This document shows positions 1-8,191 of a stretch of DNA of 64,000 bases, one piece after another. The stretch covers positions 186,001 through 250,000 of the forward strand of contig CAWBLP010000004.1 of assembly GCA_963789495.1 (NCBI GenBank). Direction: 5' to 3'. A program made the translations under genes and the position numbers. The DNA comes from CAWBLP01 sp963789495. GTDB taxonomy: Bacteria > Pseudomonadota > Alphaproteobacteria > Acetobacterales > Acetobacteraceae. Within the stretch, counting starts at the first letter, position 1; each line of letters starts with the position of its first letter. The notes beneath the pieces were generated by a model, which saw nothing but the letters and a program-made list of their open reading frames with translations, was not told where the DNA came from and did not search any database.

Positions 1-204
1 GGGACAGGCGAGCGACACATACAGGTGATAGCGCCCCGGTGCCGCGGCAAATCCATCATGGCCGGTAGGACCGGGCCGCCCGTCCGGCGTAACCCAGTTG
101 CGAAAGGCGCTGTCGGAGCGCAGGAACCGACCGCCATTGGCCGCCGCCTCTTTGGCGCGGTCGCCACCAAATTCCTGCCAGACGCCATCGATCAGCAGCC
201 CCAT
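1..204 (-). CDS. Glutathionyl-hydroquinone reductase, N-terminal part (runs off the left edge)
   Basis: The first 68 codons read MGLLIDGVWQEFGG and continue to a segment ending RYHLYVSLACP just before the edge. This matches the start of the Xi-class glutathione transferases (YqjG/ECM4 family), which reduce glutathionyl-hydroquinones in the cytosol with glutathione. The FRNWVTPDGRPGPTG stretch (about residues 35-49) and the Cys near residue 67, the family's catalytic cysteine, are directly visible. The start at 204 is the only in-frame ATG before the conserved region; no strong ribosome site precedes it. The gene lies downstream of the DUF1194 gene on the same strand, 59 bases away. The C-terminal helical domain lies outside the window. 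Confidence 0.85.
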   Translation of the reverse strand, partial: MGLLIDGVWQEFGGDRAKEAAANGGRFLRSDSAFRNWVTPDGRPGPTGHDGFAAAPGRYHLYVSLACP

Positions 205-263
205 ATCGTGAACCCGCTCTCACTCGTCATTGCATCGCCGCTGCCGCTCCGGCAGCAATCGCT

Positions 264-998
264 TCAAGGTGCTGCAGCGTAACGGCGCGGCGTTCCTCGC
301 CCGGCGATCTCCGCGACCAGCTTGCGCGTCATGGCTTCGCCAAAAGCGTGGAAGTCGTGCACTTCCAGCACGAACGTGCCCGGACCGCCAGTGACGTTCT
401 CCCGATAGTAAGCGGCCAGGCCGCCCGGGGGCTGGACGTGCGCAAAGGTCCATGAAACGGGATGGTCATTGATGATGGCCAGGCCGTTGATGGTGATACC
501 CGCTTTGACCGCCTCATCACGCGCCTCGTTCACCTCTCGCCCGGCGTTATTGGTACCGTCCCCGCATACATCGATCACCCGACGTCCGGCAGGAATGCCA
601 CTCTCGGTCAGCAAGGCGATGCCCCGGTCGATCCCGGCGCTGATCGCGGTGCGTCCCCAGAAGGACCGTGGCGCGGCACTCAGCCGATCCGCGAAGGCGC
701 GTGCCGACGCTGCGTCGCTGATCGTGGTCCAACCCAACACCGTACGCACCTCAAAGCTGCTGGCAAACTCGACGTAGGCGACTACGATCGCGCCGACCAG
801 ACCGCCTCGGATCGCGTCGATCACCGGCTGACTGGTAAAGGCGGCAAAATAGCCTTCCTTTTCCAATTTGAATTCACTGTCGTCGATACTGCGTGAAACG
901 TCCGTGACAAGGACGAGAGCCAGATCGACCTCCTGCGCCGCGTGTGCGGCAGGGCCGGTCAAGCAAAGCGCCAGCAGCAGCCCAAAAGCTCCTCGCAT
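264..998 (-). CDS. DUF1194 family exported von Willebrand-like protein
   Basis: This is a 244-residue protein with an N-terminal signal peptide (MRGAFGLLLALCLTG, probable cleavage after AHA-A). The mature part opens with VDLALVLVTDVSRSID, a VWA-like fold in which D-x-S-x-S forms a metal site. RRVIDVCGDGTNN follows around residue 145. DUF1194 proteins are of this size and their role is unknown. I chose the ATG at 998 because GGGGCGG precedes it by a few bases and the signal peptide begins there; an in-frame ATG at 1043 would add 15 residues. It is probably periplasmic. No partner gene suggests a function. Confidence 0.85.
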   Translation of the reverse strand: MRGAFGLLLALCLTGPAAHAAQEVDLALVLVTDVSRSIDDSEFKLEKEGYFAAFTSQPVIDAIRGGLVGAIVVAYVEFASSFEVRTVLGWTTISDAASARAFADRLSAAPRSFWGRTAISAGIDRGIALLTESGIPAGRRVIDVCGDGTNNAGREVNEARDEAVKAGITINGLAIINDHPVSWTFAHVQPPGGLAAYYRENVTGGPGTFVLEVHDFHAFGEAMTRKLVAEIAGRGTPRRYAAAP

Positions 999-1108
999 CA
1001 CCGCCCCTAACGGCAATCGGATCACCATGACCGATACCATCAAGCCCGGCTCGGGCGGTCGTCAAAGGAAATCCGCGTGTGGACGTCTGAAGATGCCGCG
1101 GTCAGGCG

Positions 1109-1759
1109 TTATTGACTTGCCCAGATGATGCGATGGATCCAGGCGACCTCGTTCAACTCAAAGCTGTAGTCGGGGTGCGACGGGTTCAGGCTCTTCAATT
1201 CGACGCGTCGTGCCGACCGCCGGGTGAGCTGCTTGGCCATCACCTCGCCGGAGGTGTTGCGCACCACAACGCGATCGCCACGCCGGATCGGCGCTGCGGG
1301 CGACACGATCACCATGTCCCCGTCACGAAACACCGGCTCCATAGAATCGCCGCTGATCTCCAGGGCGTAGGCATTGGGGTCGCCGATTTCGGGCAGGCTG
1401 ACCTCATCCCAGCCGCCGCCGACGGGGTAGCCTCCGTCGTCGAAGAAGCCTTCGCTTCCGGCCTGAGCGAGACCGATCAGCGGCACGCGGCGTGCTACAC
1501 TGCGGGCACCCGGGCCGCTGGCTAATGCACGGGCGCCGGATACCAGGGCCGTGAAGGCCTCCAGGCTGGCTCCGGTGGCATCGAGCACCTTCGAAATGCT
1601 TTCCGTGCTGGGCCAGCGTGCGCGTCCGTCCGGCATCCGGCGCTTGGATGGATTGAACGTGGTCGGGTCCAGCCCCGACCGCTTGGCCAGGCCGGACGCG
1701 GAAAGTCCGTACTCGGCGGCAAGCGTATCGAGCGCCCGCCAGATATCCTCATGCTTCAT
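1109..1759 (-). CDS. LexA-like S24 family transcriptional repressor with N-terminal helix-turn-helix
   Basis: This 216-residue protein has an XRE-like DNA-binding region (about residues 10-70, with GLSASGLAKRSGLDPTTF as the recognition segment) and a C-terminal S24/LexA peptidase domain. The serine of GDSMEP (S139) and the lysine of VMAKQ (K176) form the Ser-Lys dyad. An Ala-Gly pair at 100-101 (LAQAGSEGFF) sits where LexA and phage repressors cut themselves. Established family behaviour: RecA-stimulated self-cleavage inactivates the repressor. The ORF extends to 2014, but the start at 1759 is where the helix-turn-helix begins. It diverges from a small gene at 1991, and a GTTC-N7-GTTC site lies between them, which fits control of the SOS type. 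Its actual operator is not shown by the sequence. Confidence 0.88.
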   Translation of the reverse strand: MKHEDIWRALDTLAAEYGLSASGLAKRSGLDPTTFNPSKRRMPDGRARWPSTESISKVLDATGASLEAFTALVSGARALASGPGARSVARRVPLIGLAQAGSEGFFDDGGYPVGGGWDEVSLPEIGDPNAYALEISGDSMEPVFRDGDMVIVSPAAPIRRGDRVVVRNTSGEVMAKQLTRRSARRVELKSLNPSHPDYSFELNEVAWIHRIIWASQ

Positions 1760-1944
1760 AGCCGTCCTCGCAAAACAGCCGGCGGCGTCACGCGCAGGCT
1801 GCGGGGTCTTCTTGGCAGATGTTCGTGATGCGTCGGCTGGTGGCCGGCCGAATCGGAACGAACAGAGCTTATAGGATTTTTCGCCAAAGAAAATAGGAAA
1901 AAACACGCCATGAGCTTGCCATCGTGTGCAACCTATGGTTTTAT

Positions 1945-1959
1945 GTTCTTGTATTGTTC
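1945..1959 (+). promoter_or_regulatory. Candidate alphaproteobacterial SOS box (GTTC-N7-GTTC)
   Basis: An exact GTTC, seven bases, GTTC lies 32 bases upstream of the ATG at 1991, in the AT-rich divergent gap beside an S24 repressor gene. GTTC-N7-GTTC is the known LexA site of Alphaproteobacteria. About two chance matches are expected in 64 kb counting both strands, so the position rather than the match alone gives it weight. Confidence 0.5.
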
Positions 1960-1990
1960 TATCTCCGCGTGTCTCGAGAGGACGGCTGCC

Positions 1991-2371
1991 ATGGGTTTCA
2001 CCTGCCAGCACCAACCAGTCGAGCGGTCAGGCCCGGCCGCTGCACGCCAGACATCGTCCTTCTACAATGCCGAGCAGGCTTGGTTCTGGACAATGGGGGC
2101 ACTGATGGCGCGGCGTGACGGCGCGCGCTTCAGGGCCGATGTGGCTGCGGTCGCCCGCCCATGCGAGCCCGAGGACATCGTTAAATGCCTGGACGGTCTG
2201 TACCGCCACCGTCGTCTAGATCTCGTGCACGTCCGTATTCTGCGGATTTGGGGAGAGCGGCAGAAGTCGCCCAATCCTGCAATTGCGCGTGAGCGCTGTG
2301 ACTGGCGGTTGTGGCGCGAGGCGCTGTCTCGACTGGAATTCCCCCTTCGCATGAAGGGAATTGTAGCCTAA
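1991..2371 (+). CDS. Conserved hypothetical protein, possibly SOS-regulated
   Basis: This 126-residue soluble protein has no signal peptide or membrane segment. The C-terminal two thirds contain RPCEPEDIVKCLDGLYRHRR followed by a VRILRIWGERQ segment, basic and helical in character. It resembles conserved small proteins of unknown function in Acetobacteraceae and related groups; I cannot name a family. The start at 1991 is supported by GAGAGGA about ten bases upstream; the ORF opens earlier at 1910 but that extension looks non-coding. The gene diverges from the S24 repressor and has a candidate SOS box in its leader. The basic character and this context suggest a role with nucleic acid or the damage response, which is only an inference. 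Confidence 0.7.
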   Translation: MGFTCQHQPVERSGPAAARQTSSFYNAEQAWFWTMGALMARRDGARFRADVAAVARPCEPEDIVKCLDGLYRHRRLDLVHVRILRIWGERQKSPNPAIARERCDWRLWREALSRLEFPLRMKGIVA

Positions 2372-2395
2372 TATTCCATTAACAGGAAAAAATCC

Positions 2396-2424
2396 TTGAC
2401 ACGAACTTGACGCTAGTCTAGTTT
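2396..2424 (+). promoter_or_regulatory. Near-consensus sigma-70 promoter
   Basis: TTGACA (2396-2401) is followed after exactly 17 bases by TAGTTT (2419-2424). Transcription would begin near 2431, just ahead of the octamer array (2471-2542) and the gene at 2592. An AT-rich stretch precedes the -35 box, unusual in this GC-rich window. Confidence 0.6.
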
Positions 2425-2470
2425 CACTTTGCCAACGGGGCCTTTTGGCCCGGCGAATGACCTCCTCCCC

Positions 2471-2542
2471 AATCCCGCAATCCCGCAATCCCGCAATCCC
2501 GCAATCCCGCAATCCCGCAATCCCGCAATCCCGCAATCCCGC
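2471..2542 (+). repeat. Nine perfect tandem copies of the octamer AATCCCGC
   Basis: Nine identical 8-base units run without interruption through 72 bases. The unit length is not a multiple of three, so gain or loss of one unit changes the reading frame of anything translated through it. With nine copies, an upstream ATG at 2457 is in frame with the gene at 2592, and the array would encode NPAIPQSR repeats. The array ends 49 bases before the ATG at 2592. Confidence 0.95.
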
Positions 2543-2591
2543 GCCGCCCGCTGTCCAGGGTGTCGCTTACTGTGCAGAAGGATCCCGGCCC

Positions 2592-2828
2592 ATGGCGTTC
2601 GCCATTCGCAATCTCTCTGTTCTCGCTTATGCCAATGGCTTCACGCTCTGGCATTACAAAGCGGCCACCGACTCCTTGGAAAGCATCAATGCCGTGGACT
2701 ATTTTGAAGATGCTGCCGATATGCTGTCCGGTGGTGACATCATGATGGTCTCCGCCCGGGACGGCGCACGAATTGTCTCGATCGCACCCGGTCAGGATGG
2801 CTCGATCGCTACCGCGGACCTTGTCTGA
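2592..2828 (+). CDS. Small conserved hypothetical protein downstream of an octamer array
   Basis: This 78-residue protein begins MAFAIRNLSVLAYANGFTLW and has an acidic middle (YFEDAADMLSGGDIMMVSA). It resembles small uncharacterised proteins that recur in Acetobacteraceae and other Alphaproteobacteria. The start at 2592 is preceded by AGAAGGA at a ten-base distance. An alternative in-frame ATG at 2457 would prepend a tail encoded by the tandem octamers, and only with nine (or nine plus or minus three) copies would that tail stay in frame. A near-consensus promoter at 2396-2424 drives it. No signal peptide or membrane segment is present. Function unknown. Confidence 0.65.
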   Translation: MAFAIRNLSVLAYANGFTLWHYKAATDSLESINAVDYFEDAADMLSGGDIMMVSARDGARIVSIAPGQDGSIATADLV

Positions 2829-2835
2829 GCCCATC

Positions 2836-3090
2836 CTAAGGGTGAACGGTACGCATTACTTCTGTTGCGTGCCGTCCACACCCCGCCTCGGTGAGTTCAT
2901 AACGCTGGTCCGGACGCTGATGGCACAGCCCCAATTCGGCCAGACGCACAAGGCAGGGTCCATCCTTGAGGCCTGGAGGGCGCCCCAGCGAGCCGCACAG
3001 GCACAAGCGATGCAGCGCTGACCGACAGCACGTCTCGAGATAAGGCTGTTTCCACATCGCCGGTATCGTTGGTCGGATTGCCCCATACAT
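2836..3090 (-). CDS. Possible small hypothetical protein or decayed remnant
   Basis: The C-terminal half of this 84-codon frame (CLVRLAELGLCHQRPDQRY, then LTEAG and RHATEV) looks like a winged-helix-type segment of a real small protein. The N-terminal half does not, and a neighbouring frame (about 2950-3182) carries what could be the true beginning. A frameshifted remnant is therefore as likely as an intact gene. No ribosome site is evident. The rest of the 2829-3190 stretch shows nothing else I can support. Confidence 0.3.
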   Translation of the reverse strand: MYGAIRPTIPAMWKQPYLETCCRSALHRLCLCGSLGRPPGLKDGPCLVRLAELGLCHQRPDQRYELTEAGCGRHATEVMRTVHP

Positions 3091-3190
3091 GCAAGCCGTC
3101 CGAGATTGACCCGCACCGGCCTGACCATCCGATCCAACGCTGGCCAGCGTCGAGGTCGGTCATCCTTTTGCACCTCAGGCATTTTATCCT

Positions 3191-4012
3191 ATGTCCGACA
3201 TCGTCGGGATGCTTAAAGCGACGTTGGAGCTGCTCACCAGCCTCAGCATGCCAACCCGGGCCGCTCTGGTCCAACCGCTGGTCACCGTCCTCATCCTGCT
3301 TCTGCTCTATGCCGGCTGGCATGTTCGTGATGAGGGCGATGTGGCCAGCGGACTGCGGGTGGCCTTTCTCGATACGCGTGCCAGTCGCGCCGCGCACGAA
3401 CGGGAGGTGGAAGCAGCCATTTTGCGCGCGGAGCTTTATCAGGCGGTGGAATCAGACAAACTCCTCACTCAACTACTGACAGCCTTGCTGCAGCGAGCAC
3501 CGCTGGCGGCGCGGGTACGTTTGGCCATGATACATAATGGCGTCACTGGCATGACCGGTGTCGGCTTGCTGCGATTCGATGTCACCCACGCCGTTGCCGT
3601 GCCCGGCCGCACCGGGGGAGCCGTTGCGCTGAATCAGCCGCTGTCGGATTGGGGTGGCATTCTTCCGGGGTTGCTGGCGGGGCAGTGTCAACTGTATCGC
3701 ACCGCGCAATTCCCCAATCTGGCTAGCCGCGCTCGCTACCAGGCCATGGGAGCGTCATCCATCCTGGCATGTCCAGCCATTGATGTTTACGGTACTTTGG
3801 TGGCCGTGCTCGCTGTCTTCTGGGATGGCGAGGACCTGCCACCCTCGGGCGAAGCGTTGGCGTCGCTCATGGCTTACGCAAAACAGATCGGCTCGCAGAT
3901 CGGCGCCGCCCTGGACTTGCGGGTTCCCGTCCCGCATCTGGGTGACGGTCGTCAACGATCGCCTGCTCCGCCTCCTCCGCGTCCACCGGATTTCATCGAC
4001 GGCATGGGCTGA
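3191..4012 (+). CDS. Membrane-anchored protein with a GAF-like domain
   Basis: The protein has 273 residues. Residues 30-42 (VQPLVTVLILLLLYAG region) form one hydrophobic segment; after a charged helical linker (RASRAAHEREVEAAILRAEL), residues about 90-245 have the layout of a GAF sensor domain. That includes GASSILACPAIDVYGTLVAVLAVFW, typical of the domain's central strands. The C-terminus is proline-rich. No output domain follows, so it probably acts as a sensor or scaffold at the inner membrane. The neighbours do not reveal a partner. GAF assignment rests on pattern only. Confidence 0.6.
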   Translation: MSDIVGMLKATLELLTSLSMPTRAALVQPLVTVLILLLLYAGWHVRDEGDVASGLRVAFLDTRASRAAHEREVEAAILRAELYQAVESDKLLTQLLTALLQRAPLAARVRLAMIHNGVTGMTGVGLLRFDVTHAVAVPGRTGGAVALNQPLSDWGGILPGLLAGQCQLYRTAQFPNLASRARYQAMGASSILACPAIDVYGTLVAVLAVFWDGEDLPPSGEALASLMAYAKQIGSQIGAALDLRVPVPHLGDGRQRSPAPPPPRPPDFIDGMG

Positions 4013-4114
4013 GCCGCTCCGGGGCGCCTCGCAACGCGGCCTCCCAATGGGGCAGCCCGCCCGCGCCGGCCACCGCTTCCCCGCCGCGCCAGCAGCGGGC
4101 ATAACCCGCCACCG

Positions 4115-5179
4115 ATGACCCCCGCCCTGGCTTGCGCCTTGTTGCCGTTGCTGCGCCGCATGGACCCCGAGCGGGCCCATGGCATCGCACTATGGGCGCT
4201 GCGGCTCGGCCTGGCCGGCCGGGACACCACAGCAGACAACCCCCGCCTCGCCATCGATCTGCTTGGCCGCCGCTTCCGCAACCCGATCGGTCTGGCCGCC
4301 GGGTTCGACAAGGACGCCGTCGCGATCACTCCCTTGGCGCGGCTTGGCTTTGGTTTCATCGAAGCAGGCACGGTCACCCCACGTCCTCAGGCCGGCAACC
4401 CGCGACCACGGCTGTTCCGGCTGGAGCTGGACCACGCCGTGATCAATCGCATGGGCTTCAATAACGCTGGCCTGGCGCGGTATCGGGCGCGGATTGCGAC
4501 GCGCAGCCGGGGTGACACGCCGTTCGGCGCCAATGTCGGCATCAACAAGGAGGGCGCTGACCCCGAGCGTGACTACCAGGCGCTGGTCGCTGCCGTCGCG
4601 CCGCACGCCGATTACGTCGTCATCAACGTATCCTCGCCCAACACCCCCGGACTTCGGGATCTGCAGGGGGAGGCGCAGCTTCGTGCCATCCTGCGGGCAA
4701 TCGGGTCGGTACCGCAGCGACCGCCTCTGTTGGTGAAGATCGCCCCCGACCTGTCCGAGGCCGGCCTGGCCGCGCTGGTGGAAACCTGCGTCGCCGAGGG
4801 TGTTGATGGCTTGATCGTGTCGAATACCACGGTCACCCGACCCGCGGGTCTGAACTCGCCGCTGCAGCGCGAGGCCGGCGGGCTGTCTGGCGCGCCCCTG
4901 CTGCCGCTCGCCACCGCGATGCTCGCGCGCGCGTTCCTACTGGCGCAGGGGCGGCTGGTCCTGATCGGCGTCGGCGGGGTGTTTTCCGGACAGGATGTGT
5001 TGACGAAGCTGCGTGCCGGCGCCTCACTGGTCCAGCTTTATACCGGGTTTGCCTGGCATGGCCCGGCGCTCATCCCGCGGTTGAAGGCCGAACTGGTTGC
5101 GGCGCTGGACCGCGCCGGCTTTGCCCGGGCCTCGGACGCAATCGGCACCAGCGCCGCAGAACTGGCAGGACGCCACTAG
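4115..5179 (+). CDS. pyrD: Dihydroorotate dehydrogenase (quinone), class 2
   Basis: This is the fourth step of pyrimidine synthesis: oxidation of dihydroorotate to orotate with electrons passed to ubiquinone at the inner membrane. At 354 residues it has the class 2 length. Landmarks are an N-terminal membrane-associating helix (residues 5-35), IGLAAGFDKDA (58-68), INRMGFNNAGL (110-120) and NVSSPNTPGLR (171-181), whose serine at about 174 is the catalytic base that distinguishes class 2. The FMN-binding GVGGVFSGQDV segment comes near residue 290. It is followed one base later by a HAD phosphatase gene, so the two are probably co-transcribed. No strong ribosome site is seen before 4115. Confidence 0.96.
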   Translation: MTPALACALLPLLRRMDPERAHGIALWALRLGLAGRDTTADNPRLAIDLLGRRFRNPIGLAAGFDKDAVAITPLARLGFGFIEAGTVTPRPQAGNPRPRLFRLELDHAVINRMGFNNAGLARYRARIATRSRGDTPFGANVGINKEGADPERDYQALVAAVAPHADYVVINVSSPNTPGLRDLQGEAQLRAILRAIGSVPQRPPLLVKIAPDLSEAGLAALVETCVAEGVDGLIVSNTTVTRPAGLNSPLQREAGGLSGAPLLPLATAMLARAFLLAQGRLVLIGVGGVFSGQDVLTKLRAGASLVQLYTGFAWHGPALIPRLKAELVAALDRAGFARASDAIGTSAAELAGRH

Positions 5180-5180
5180 C

Positions 5181-6047
5181 ATGGACCATCTCCCCGGCTT
5201 TGCCCCCTTGGCCGCGCGCTACGACGGATTTGTGCTCGACCTGTGGGGCGTCATCCACGATGGGGTGAACGCATTCCCTCACTCGGTGGACTGCCTGCGC
5301 CGGCTGCGGGAAGCGGGCAAGCGCACGCTGCTGCTGTCCAACGTGCCGCGGCCCAATGACGCAGTCCGCCAGATGATGCGGGGCATGGGCATCGAGGACG
5401 CGCTCTACACCGATATCCTGACCAGCGGTGAGGCCGTGCGTCGTGCATTGCAGCAGCCGCCGACGCTGTGGTGGGCGGAGCTGGGGCAGCGCGTGTTCCA
5501 TCTCGGGCCGGCACGGGATTTGCCGGTTCTGGAGGGATTGCCGCTCACCCGCGTGCCGGAGCCGGACGGGGCGGATTTCGTGCTGAATACCGGGCCGGAC
5601 GACCATCGCAATCCGACAGACCTGGCGGAATTTGAAGCCGTGCTGCAGGCCTGTACCCACCGGCGACTGCCGATGATCTGCGCGAATCCGGACCTGGAGG
5701 TGATCCGCGGCGGCGTGCGGGTGTTGTGTGCCGGTGCGCTGGCGCTGCGCTATCAGGAGCTTGGCGGTGATGTCCGCTCTCTCGGCAAGCCGGATCCCGC
5801 TATCTACCAGCCGGTGCTACAGCAACTCGGCCTGCCGCCGGACCGCGTCCTGGCGGTCGGCGATGCCTTGAGGACCGATATCGCGGGGGCGACGTCAGTC
5901 GACATTGCCGCATGCTGGGTGCTCGATGGCATTCATGGCGCGGAACTGCGCGATGGCAGCGGCGGCTTCGATACCGCCCGCGCCGAACGCGAGGCCGCTG
6001 CACTGAAGCTTGCGCCGATCGCGACGATACCGCGTTTCAGCTGGTAG
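5181..6047 (+). CDS. HAD superfamily class IIA hydrolase (TIGR01459-like)
   Basis: This 288-residue phosphatase follows pyrD with a single base between stop and start. Motif I is FVLDLWGVIHDG (residues 15-26), in which the second aspartate of the usual DxD is replaced by tryptophan-glycine, as is typical of the TIGR01459 group. Motif II is LLLSN (about 53-57), and LGKPDPAIYQ plus VGDALRTDIAGA supply motifs III and IV. The large C2-type cap between motifs II and III places it with NagD-like enzymes. The substrate is unknown; linkage to pyrD suggests, but does not prove, nucleotide or phosphosugar clean-up. Confidence 0.88.
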   Translation: MDHLPGFAPLAARYDGFVLDLWGVIHDGVNAFPHSVDCLRRLREAGKRTLLLSNVPRPNDAVRQMMRGMGIEDALYTDILTSGEAVRRALQQPPTLWWAELGQRVFHLGPARDLPVLEGLPLTRVPEPDGADFVLNTGPDDHRNPTDLAEFEAVLQACTHRRLPMICANPDLEVIRGGVRVLCAGALALRYQELGGDVRSLGKPDPAIYQPVLQQLGLPPDRVLAVGDALRTDIAGATSVDIAACWVLDGIHGAELRDGSGGFDTARAEREAAALKLAPIATIPRFSW

Positions 6048-6070
6048 CCCGGCACGGCCGGCGCGGGGTC

Positions 6071-6098
6071 GCCGTTGCTCAGTCACGAATTCAACGGC
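6071..6098. terminator. Hairpin between convergent HAD and glnS genes
   Basis: GCCGTTG (6071-6077) pairs perfectly with CAACGGC (6092-6098) across a 14-base loop in the gap between two convergent genes. No T-run follows, so terminator function is likely but not certain. Confidence 0.45.
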
Positions 6099-6109
6099 AA
6101 CGGGTTGCA

Positions 6110-7792
6110 CTAGCGCTTCTGCACCTTCGCCCAGGTATCGCGCAGCCCGACCGTGCGGTTGAACACCAGTCGGCCCGCCGCGCTGTCCGGATCGGCACAG
6201 AAATATCCCTGCCGCTCGAATTGCACCGCCTGGCCCACCGGCGCAGCCGCCAACGTGGGTTCCACCAGGCAACCGCGCAGCACCTCCAATGACTCCGGGT
6301 TCAGATCCGCCATCACGTCACCATCGGCACCCGGATCGGGACGGGTGAACAAATGATCATATATTCGCACCTCGGCCGGCACGGCATCCGCTGCCGCCAC
6401 CCAATGCAGCGTCGCCTGCACCTTGCGCCCATCTGGAGCATCACCGCCCTTGGTCGCCGGATCGTAGGTGCAGCGCAGCTCCACCACGTCGCCGTCAGGC
6501 GATTTCACAACCTCCCGGCAGGTGACGAAATAGGCGTAGCGCAGCCGCACCTCGCGGCCAGGCGACAGGCGGTAGAACTTCTTGGGCGGGTTCTCCATGA
6601 AGTCATCGCGTTCAACGAACAACTCGCGCGAGAAGGTGATCGGCCTCGTCCCGCTCGCGGCATCCTCCGGATTGTTGGCGGCCTGCAGCACCTCCGTCTG
6701 GCCCTCGGGATAGTTCTCGATCACCAGCTTCAGCGGGCGCAACACCGCCATGCGCCGCTGCGCCATCCGGTTCAACGTTTCCCGGATCGCGTGCTCGTAC
6801 ATCGCGTAATCCACCACGCTATTGGCGCGCGCGACGCCGACGCGGCGGACGAATTCCCGCACGGCCTCCGCCGGGACGCCACGCCGCCGCAGCCCGGCCA
6901 AGGTCGGCATGCGTGGATCGTCCCAGCCCGACACATGGCCGTCGCGCACGAGCCGCGTCAGCACGCGCTTGGACAGCACCGTATAGGCCAGATTCAAGCG
7001 GGCGAATTCATACTGCCGGGGCCGTGACGGCACCGGCAGATTCTCGATCAGCCAGTCGTACAGCGGCCGGTGGTCTTCGAACTCCAGCGTGCAGATCGAG
7101 TGGCTGATCCCTTCGATCGCGTCCGACTGACCATGGGCAAAATCATAGGTCGGATAGATACGCCAGGTATTGCCGGTGCGCGGATGCTTTGCATGCATAA
7201 TCCGGTACAACACGGGATCGCGCAGATTCATATTGCCCGATGCCATGTCGATCTTCGCCCGCAGCACGCGCGCCCCATTGGGGAACTCGCCGGCCCGCAT
7301 GCGGCGGAACAGATCCAAATTCTCTTCCACCGTCCGGGTGCGGTAGCGGCTGTTCTGCCCGGGTTCGGTCAGGGTCCCACGCTGCGCCCGCATCTGATCG
7401 GGAGGCGTATCGTCCACATACGCCTTGCCAGCCTGGATTAGTGACTCCGCCCATTGGTAAAGCGTCTCGAAATAATCCGAAGCATAGTACAGATGGCCCT
7501 TCCAGTCGAAGCCGAGCCAATGAACGTCGGTCTGGATGGCGTCGATATATTCCTGCTCTTCCTTGGTCGGATTGGTGTCGTCGAACCGCAGATGGCAGCG
7601 ACCGCCGAACTCAGCGGCGGCGCCAAAATTCAGGCAGATCGACTTGGCGTGGCCAATATGCAGATAGCCATTCGGCTCCGGCGGGAAGCGCGTGACCACC
7701 TGAGAGACGCGACCCGCCTGCAGATCAGCCTGAATGATGTCGCGAACGAAATCGCGGCCGGTCTCGGTCTGTGCTGCGTCGCTCGACGCCAT
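6110..7792 (-). CDS. glnS: Glutaminyl-tRNA synthetase
   Basis: The enzyme charges tRNA-Gln with glutamine in the cytosol. It is 560 residues, the usual bacterial length. The class I HIGH motif appears in FPPEPNGYLHIGHAKS (residues 37-51), with VLSKRVL as the KMSKS-type loop near residue 270 and FDDTNP in between. The C-terminal anticodon-binding beta-barrels follow (FVERDDFMENPPKKFYRL). The start at 7792 gives MASSDAAQTETGRDFVRD, the family's usual N-terminus; the frame stays open upstream to 8050 but without similarity. It diverges from a small lipoprotein gene. Confidence 0.96.
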   Translation of the reverse strand: MASSDAAQTETGRDFVRDIIQADLQAGRVSQVVTRFPPEPNGYLHIGHAKSICLNFGAAAEFGGRCHLRFDDTNPTKEEQEYIDAIQTDVHWLGFDWKGHLYYASDYFETLYQWAESLIQAGKAYVDDTPPDQMRAQRGTLTEPGQNSRYRTRTVEENLDLFRRMRAGEFPNGARVLRAKIDMASGNMNLRDPVLYRIMHAKHPRTGNTWRIYPTYDFAHGQSDAIEGISHSICTLEFEDHRPLYDWLIENLPVPSRPRQYEFARLNLAYTVLSKRVLTRLVRDGHVSGWDDPRMPTLAGLRRRGVPAEAVREFVRRVGVARANSVVDYAMYEHAIRETLNRMAQRRMAVLRPLKLVIENYPEGQTEVLQAANNPEDAASGTRPITFSRELFVERDDFMENPPKKFYRLSPGREVRLRYAYFVTCREVVKSPDGDVVELRCTYDPATKGGDAPDGRKVQATLHWVAAADAVPAEVRIYDHLFTRPDPGADGDVMADLNPESLEVLRGCLVEPTLAAAPVGQAVQFERQGYFCADPDSAAGRLVFNRTVGLRDTWAKVQKR

Positions 7793-7955
7793 GTCCTGGG
7801 CTCCAAATCGAACTGCGTGATCCCGCGGCCACCCTGGGGGCGTTGGCGCCGCGGATTCCAGATGGTCCGGTCTGCCGGCAAACGCAACCTTAGGCTGGAA
7901 CCGCAGATCAGGCTCCTGTAAAAGCACTCCAGTATCTGCGGATTTGGCGACCGTT

Positions 7956-8150
7956 ATGCGTTTTGCGATAGCAATGTTGCCGTTGCTTCTGCTCGGCGCC
8001 TGCGGCGAGCATCCGTCCATGGCCGATCGGGGCCTGATGAACGCGCGCAAATCCTATTCCGCGCAGGTGATCCTGGACGCCGAGGCCATTCTCCAGGGCA
8101 TGGCGCATGCCCGACGCTCCGATGAGCGACTGGCACGGTCGGGACATTGA
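7956..8150 (+). CDS. Small lipoprotein
   Basis: This 64-residue protein starts with a lipoprotein signal, MRFAIAMLPLLLLGACGEHP, where LLGAC is a lipobox and the cysteine would carry the lipid. The remaining 45 residues are polar and helical without known domains. It diverges from glnS and converges on the DMT permease gene. The role is unknown; envelope location is well supported by the lipobox. Confidence 0.65.
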   Translation: MRFAIAMLPLLLLGACGEHPSMADRGLMNARKSYSAQVILDAEAILQGMAHARRSDERLARSGH

Positions 8151-8191
8151 TCCACCCGGCGTGGACGACTGGCCGACCCGCATCACAACCC

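Noticed and set aside
1910..1990. N-terminal extension of the gene at 1991
   Set aside because: The extension runs over the SOS-type box and AT-rich control region, and the ATG at 1991 has its own good ribosome site.
2471..2542. CRISPR-like reading of the octamer array
   Set aside because: Units are 8 bases with no spacers and no cas genes are present; it is a simple tandem repeat.
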